Assembly: GCA_021812745.1 (NCBI GenBank)
Contig: JAKAMS010000126.1
Coordinates: forward strand, 1 to 7,135
Source: Bacteroidota bacterium
GTDB lineage: Bacteria; Bacteroidota; Ignavibacteria; Ignavibacteriales; Melioribacteraceae
Length of the DNA stretch: 7,135 nt
Direction: 5' to 3'
A model generated the notes under the pieces. The model did not search any database and was not told where the DNA came from. It saw only the letters and a program-made list of their open reading frames with translations. Position numbers and translations under genes: made by a program. Of this stretch, positions 5,822-7,135 are shown piece after piece. The stretch's first letter is position 1; every line of letters starts with the position of its first letter.

Positions 5822-6163
5822 ATGGAAAATCTCACTTTAAAATTAAGACTAACCGAAATTACCAGCATTAATTTAGAAACAGGTCAAGAATGGGATTATA
5901 GTAAATACCCGGTTGTCGGATTTTATTTTAATACTAACCCAAATGATGTTGCTCCATATAAAATGATGATTAAATATCCATCTGACTCGCTAATTATCTT
6001 TGATAAAACACAATTTAATGAATTTTTTGAATTGGTTGAAAAAAAAGAAGATGTAGAACCCTCAAAAAACGAACCTTCGCTTGGTTTTATAAGTGAAAAT
6101 GCTTTGTTGAAAGCTATTGCAATTAGCCAAAAGCCGGAACTAATTAAAGAAATTCAATTTTAA
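5822..6163 (+). CDS. Hypothetical protein, 113 residues
   Basis: I do not recognise this protein. The first 70 residues look strand-rich (LTLKLRLTEITSINL, YPVVGFYFN, YKMMIKYPSDSLIIF), followed by a helix, FNEFFELVEKKE, an acidic or polar linker, and a C-terminal helix, NALLKAIAISQKPELIKEIQF minus its ends. There is no membrane segment and no Cys. I chose ATG 5822, not the in-frame TTG at 5780, because AAGGA (5811-5815) sits 6 bases before it and because the TTG lies inside the P3 -7 box, upstream of the expected transcript start. Composition is AT-rich compared with the portal. It is the first gene after P3 and is followed by the membrane-anchored gene 10 bases later, so they are probably co-transcribed. 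It may be an accessory or tail-completion gene; nothing decides this. Confidence 0.75.
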   Translation: MENLTLKLRLTEITSINLETGQEWDYSKYPVVGFYFNTNPNDVAPYKMMIKYPSDSLIIFDKTQFNEFFELVEKKEDVEPSKNEPSLGFISENALLKAIAISQKPELIKEIQF

Positions 6164-6173
6164 GGATAACAAA

Positions 6174-6626
6174 ATGATATACTTTTATATTGCAGTTTTG
6201 ATAGTGATTATTTTTGATTTTATCCTTTACCGAAAGAGTAAAGAAAAAATCAAAGTTTTATTAACATTTGAAAGAAGATTCAAGCAAACATTGATTAAAC
6301 ATCAGGAATATTACGATCTACTGCTGAAGGAACTGGGATATAAATATATTCCAGCTCATGAGGTTGCTAAACATACACCTTTATCGACTGAACCTATTAT
6401 AGGTGAAATAGAATTGATTAATCAATTTAGAAATATGGAATACGAAACTATTCCGGCATGTTTAGAAAAGGTTAAGGAAGTTATAGACAAGAACCAAATT
6501 ATATTAACTAACGAACATCCACTATTACACGCAGTTGATTTGTTACAAGAAGAACATAGAAAATTAGCAGCAGATTATTATTCTAGCAAAAAAACCTTTG
6601 TCATTAAACGGAAAAAGAGGAATTAA
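6174..6626 (+). CDS. Membrane-anchored helical protein, unknown
   Basis: A 150-residue protein starting with a single hydrophobic segment, IYFYIAVLIVIIFDFILY (residues 2-19), with no charged residue before it and RKSKEKIK directly after. The body should therefore be cytoplasmic with the N-terminus outside. The rest is mostly helical with many charged residues and possible coiled-coil stretches (about 30-55 and 80-135), ending in a basic tail, VIKRKKRN. Shine-Dalgarno AAGGA (6162-6166) overlaps the previous stop and lies 7 bases before the ATG. Composition is very AT-rich (15 G/C in bases 6181-6240), like the gene before it. An inner-membrane role such as superinfection exclusion or host takeover is possible from topology and moron-like composition, but no family motif supports it. 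A spanin is unlikely given the predicted orientation. Confidence 0.75.
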   Translation: MIYFYIAVLIVIIFDFILYRKSKEKIKVLLTFERRFKQTLIKHQEYYDLLLKELGYKYIPAHEVAKHTPLSTEPIIGEIELINQFRNMEYETIPACLEKVKEVIDKNQIILTNEHPLLHAVDLLQEEHRKLAADYYSSKKTFVIKRKKRN

Positions 6627-6627
6627 T

Positions 6628-7047
6628 ATGCACATCAACTCAATAACACACAAAGACACACCGGCGCACTTAAAAGGTTTACGAGTACAGCTCGACAGGA
6701 TAATAAAGGTAAATGAGAATACTGATTATGTTTCTCCCTTGCTGATAGATAAGATTTCCACTTCCCGGAACTGGTTTGGAGCTATGATAAAGGCAATGGG
6801 TGGAACGCTTGAGCCGGACAGATGGACTAATAGCATAGAGACCTATGAAGTTGAAAAGAAGATGTTTGAATCTGTTAAGGCGGAACTTGACGGCATTGTA
6901 GATGGATGTAAGCATACAGCTTATGCGATTGAGCAGAATAAAAATGTTGACGCACAGACTTTTCAGACCGGATATTTGAGGGCAATATTTTATTTGCTTG
7001 AGGCTTCAATGTGGATTGAGAATAAGATGATGGAGGGAGTAAACTGA
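6628..7047 (+). CDS. Helical phage protein with two Trp-bearing helices, unknown
   Basis: A 139-residue protein, all-helical by eye. Two segments share a pattern: PLLIDKISTSRNWFGAMIKA (37-56) and a C-terminal one, YLRAIFYLLEASMWIENKMM. Each has a Trp after an amphipathic helix turn and is preceded by another helix, suggesting a helix-hairpin arrangement. The pattern is loosely like the L-x-x-A-x-x-W helix of Acb2/Tad1-type hairpin proteins that bind cyclic-nucleotide immune signals. This is only a resemblance; the usual 'slAxtxLexA' core is not clear. I chose ATG 6628, not TTG 6598, because AGAGGA (6616-6621) lies 6 bases before it and the previous gene ends at 6626. Base composition returns to that of the structural genes, unlike the two genes before it. 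The next gene starts in its stop codon (TGATG). A structural or head-associated role is equally possible. Confidence 0.75.
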   Translation: MHINSITHKDTPAHLKGLRVQLDRIIKVNENTDYVSPLLIDKISTSRNWFGAMIKAMGGTLEPDRWTNSIETYEVEKKMFESVKAELDGIVDGCKHTAYAIEQNKNVDAQTFQTGYLRAIFYLLEASMWIENKMMEGVN

Positions 7048-7135
7048 TGAGTAAGTATGTTTTGAAACGTGATTTACCGTTTGCAAAAGCGGGAGAAAAT
7101 ATCAACTTTATGAAAACTTCTTCAGACCAAGAGAA
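7047..7135 (+). CDS. Partial phage gene, cut by window end
   Basis: The 5' part of a gene; 29 codons are visible and the 3' end is outside the window. The visible sequence is MSKYVLKRDLPFAKAGENIN and then FMKTSSDQE. The 'Y-x-L-x-x-DLPFAKAGE' opening resembles short modules found at the ends of various phage proteins ('dLPfakaGt'), but this does not identify a function. A very strong Shine-Dalgarno, GGAGGGAG (7032-7039), lies 7 bases before the ATG, which overlaps the previous stop by one base. The gene is therefore probably co-transcribed and efficiently translated with its neighbour. Confidence 0.65.
   Translation, partial: MSKYVLKRDLPFAKAGENINFMKTSSDQE

Noticed and set aside
6067..6106. 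AAACGAACCTT inside the 5822 gene as a fourth promoter
   Set aside because: The TTG is missing, and the nearest TTTG box reads ATGCTTTG at 21 bases; it lies in coding sequence and is probably chance.
6679..7105. Two minus-strand ORFs near the window end (6679-6915, 6875-7105)
   Set aside because: They overlap each other and two well-supported + strand genes with strong Shine-Dalgarno sequences.

Overview
The window reads as the packaging-and-portal end of a tailed double-stranded DNA phage or prophage. All genes are on the + strand and are tightly packed, with start/stop overlaps of 1, 4 and 8 bases at several junctions. Two genes are recognisable with confidence: a terminase large subunit (1364-2935) and a portal protein of the long P22-like type (3596-5725), which suggests a podovirus-like or P22-like virion. 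No tRNA, rRNA, CRISPR array, insertion sequence or integrase is visible. The host is suggested, not proven, by promoter architecture. Three intergenic boxes combine TTG, exactly 20 bases, and a variant of TAnnTTTG, which is the -33/-7 promoter layout of Bacteroidetes and relatives. The AT-rich leaders without a Shine-Dalgarno sequence before 71 and 653 agree with this. Several other genes, however, do carry clear Shine-Dalgarno sequences.

Layout: promoter P1 (4-42) leads into a small-terminase-like gene (71-442). Next come a tiny 33-residue ORF (469-570) and an array of three palindromic repeats with a 22-bp period (566-627). A strikingly AT-rich pair of genes follows: a putative winged-helix, RepL-like DNA-binding protein (653-1168) and an unknown 66-residue protein (1171-1371). 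The large terminase overlaps the latter by 8 bases. After it come a small membrane-anchored basic protein (2932-3249) and an FmdB-type zinc ribbon (3249-3473). Promoter P2 (3472-3510) and a hairpin holding the ribosome binding site (3567-3595) precede the portal gene. Promoter P3 (5744-5782), which coincides with an inverted repeat, leads into a run of unknown genes: 5822-6163, a membrane-anchored protein (6174-6626), a helical protein with two Trp-containing amphipathic segments (6628-7047), and a gene cut by the window end (7047 onward).

How it may work: the terminase subunits and portal form the DNA packaging motor. The three promoters share an 11-base upstream block and identical spacing, so they look like one coordinately controlled set, probably the phage's late or structural class. 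Two AT-rich blocks (about 570-1371 and 5726-6626) differ in composition from the packaging genes and look like accessory (moron) inserts. The first resembles a self-contained regulatory or replication cassette, a DNA-binding protein next to a repeat array, placed between the two terminase genes. The most noteworthy signals are the promoter family, the 22-bp repeat array beside the RepL-like gene, and the structured portal ribosome binding site.
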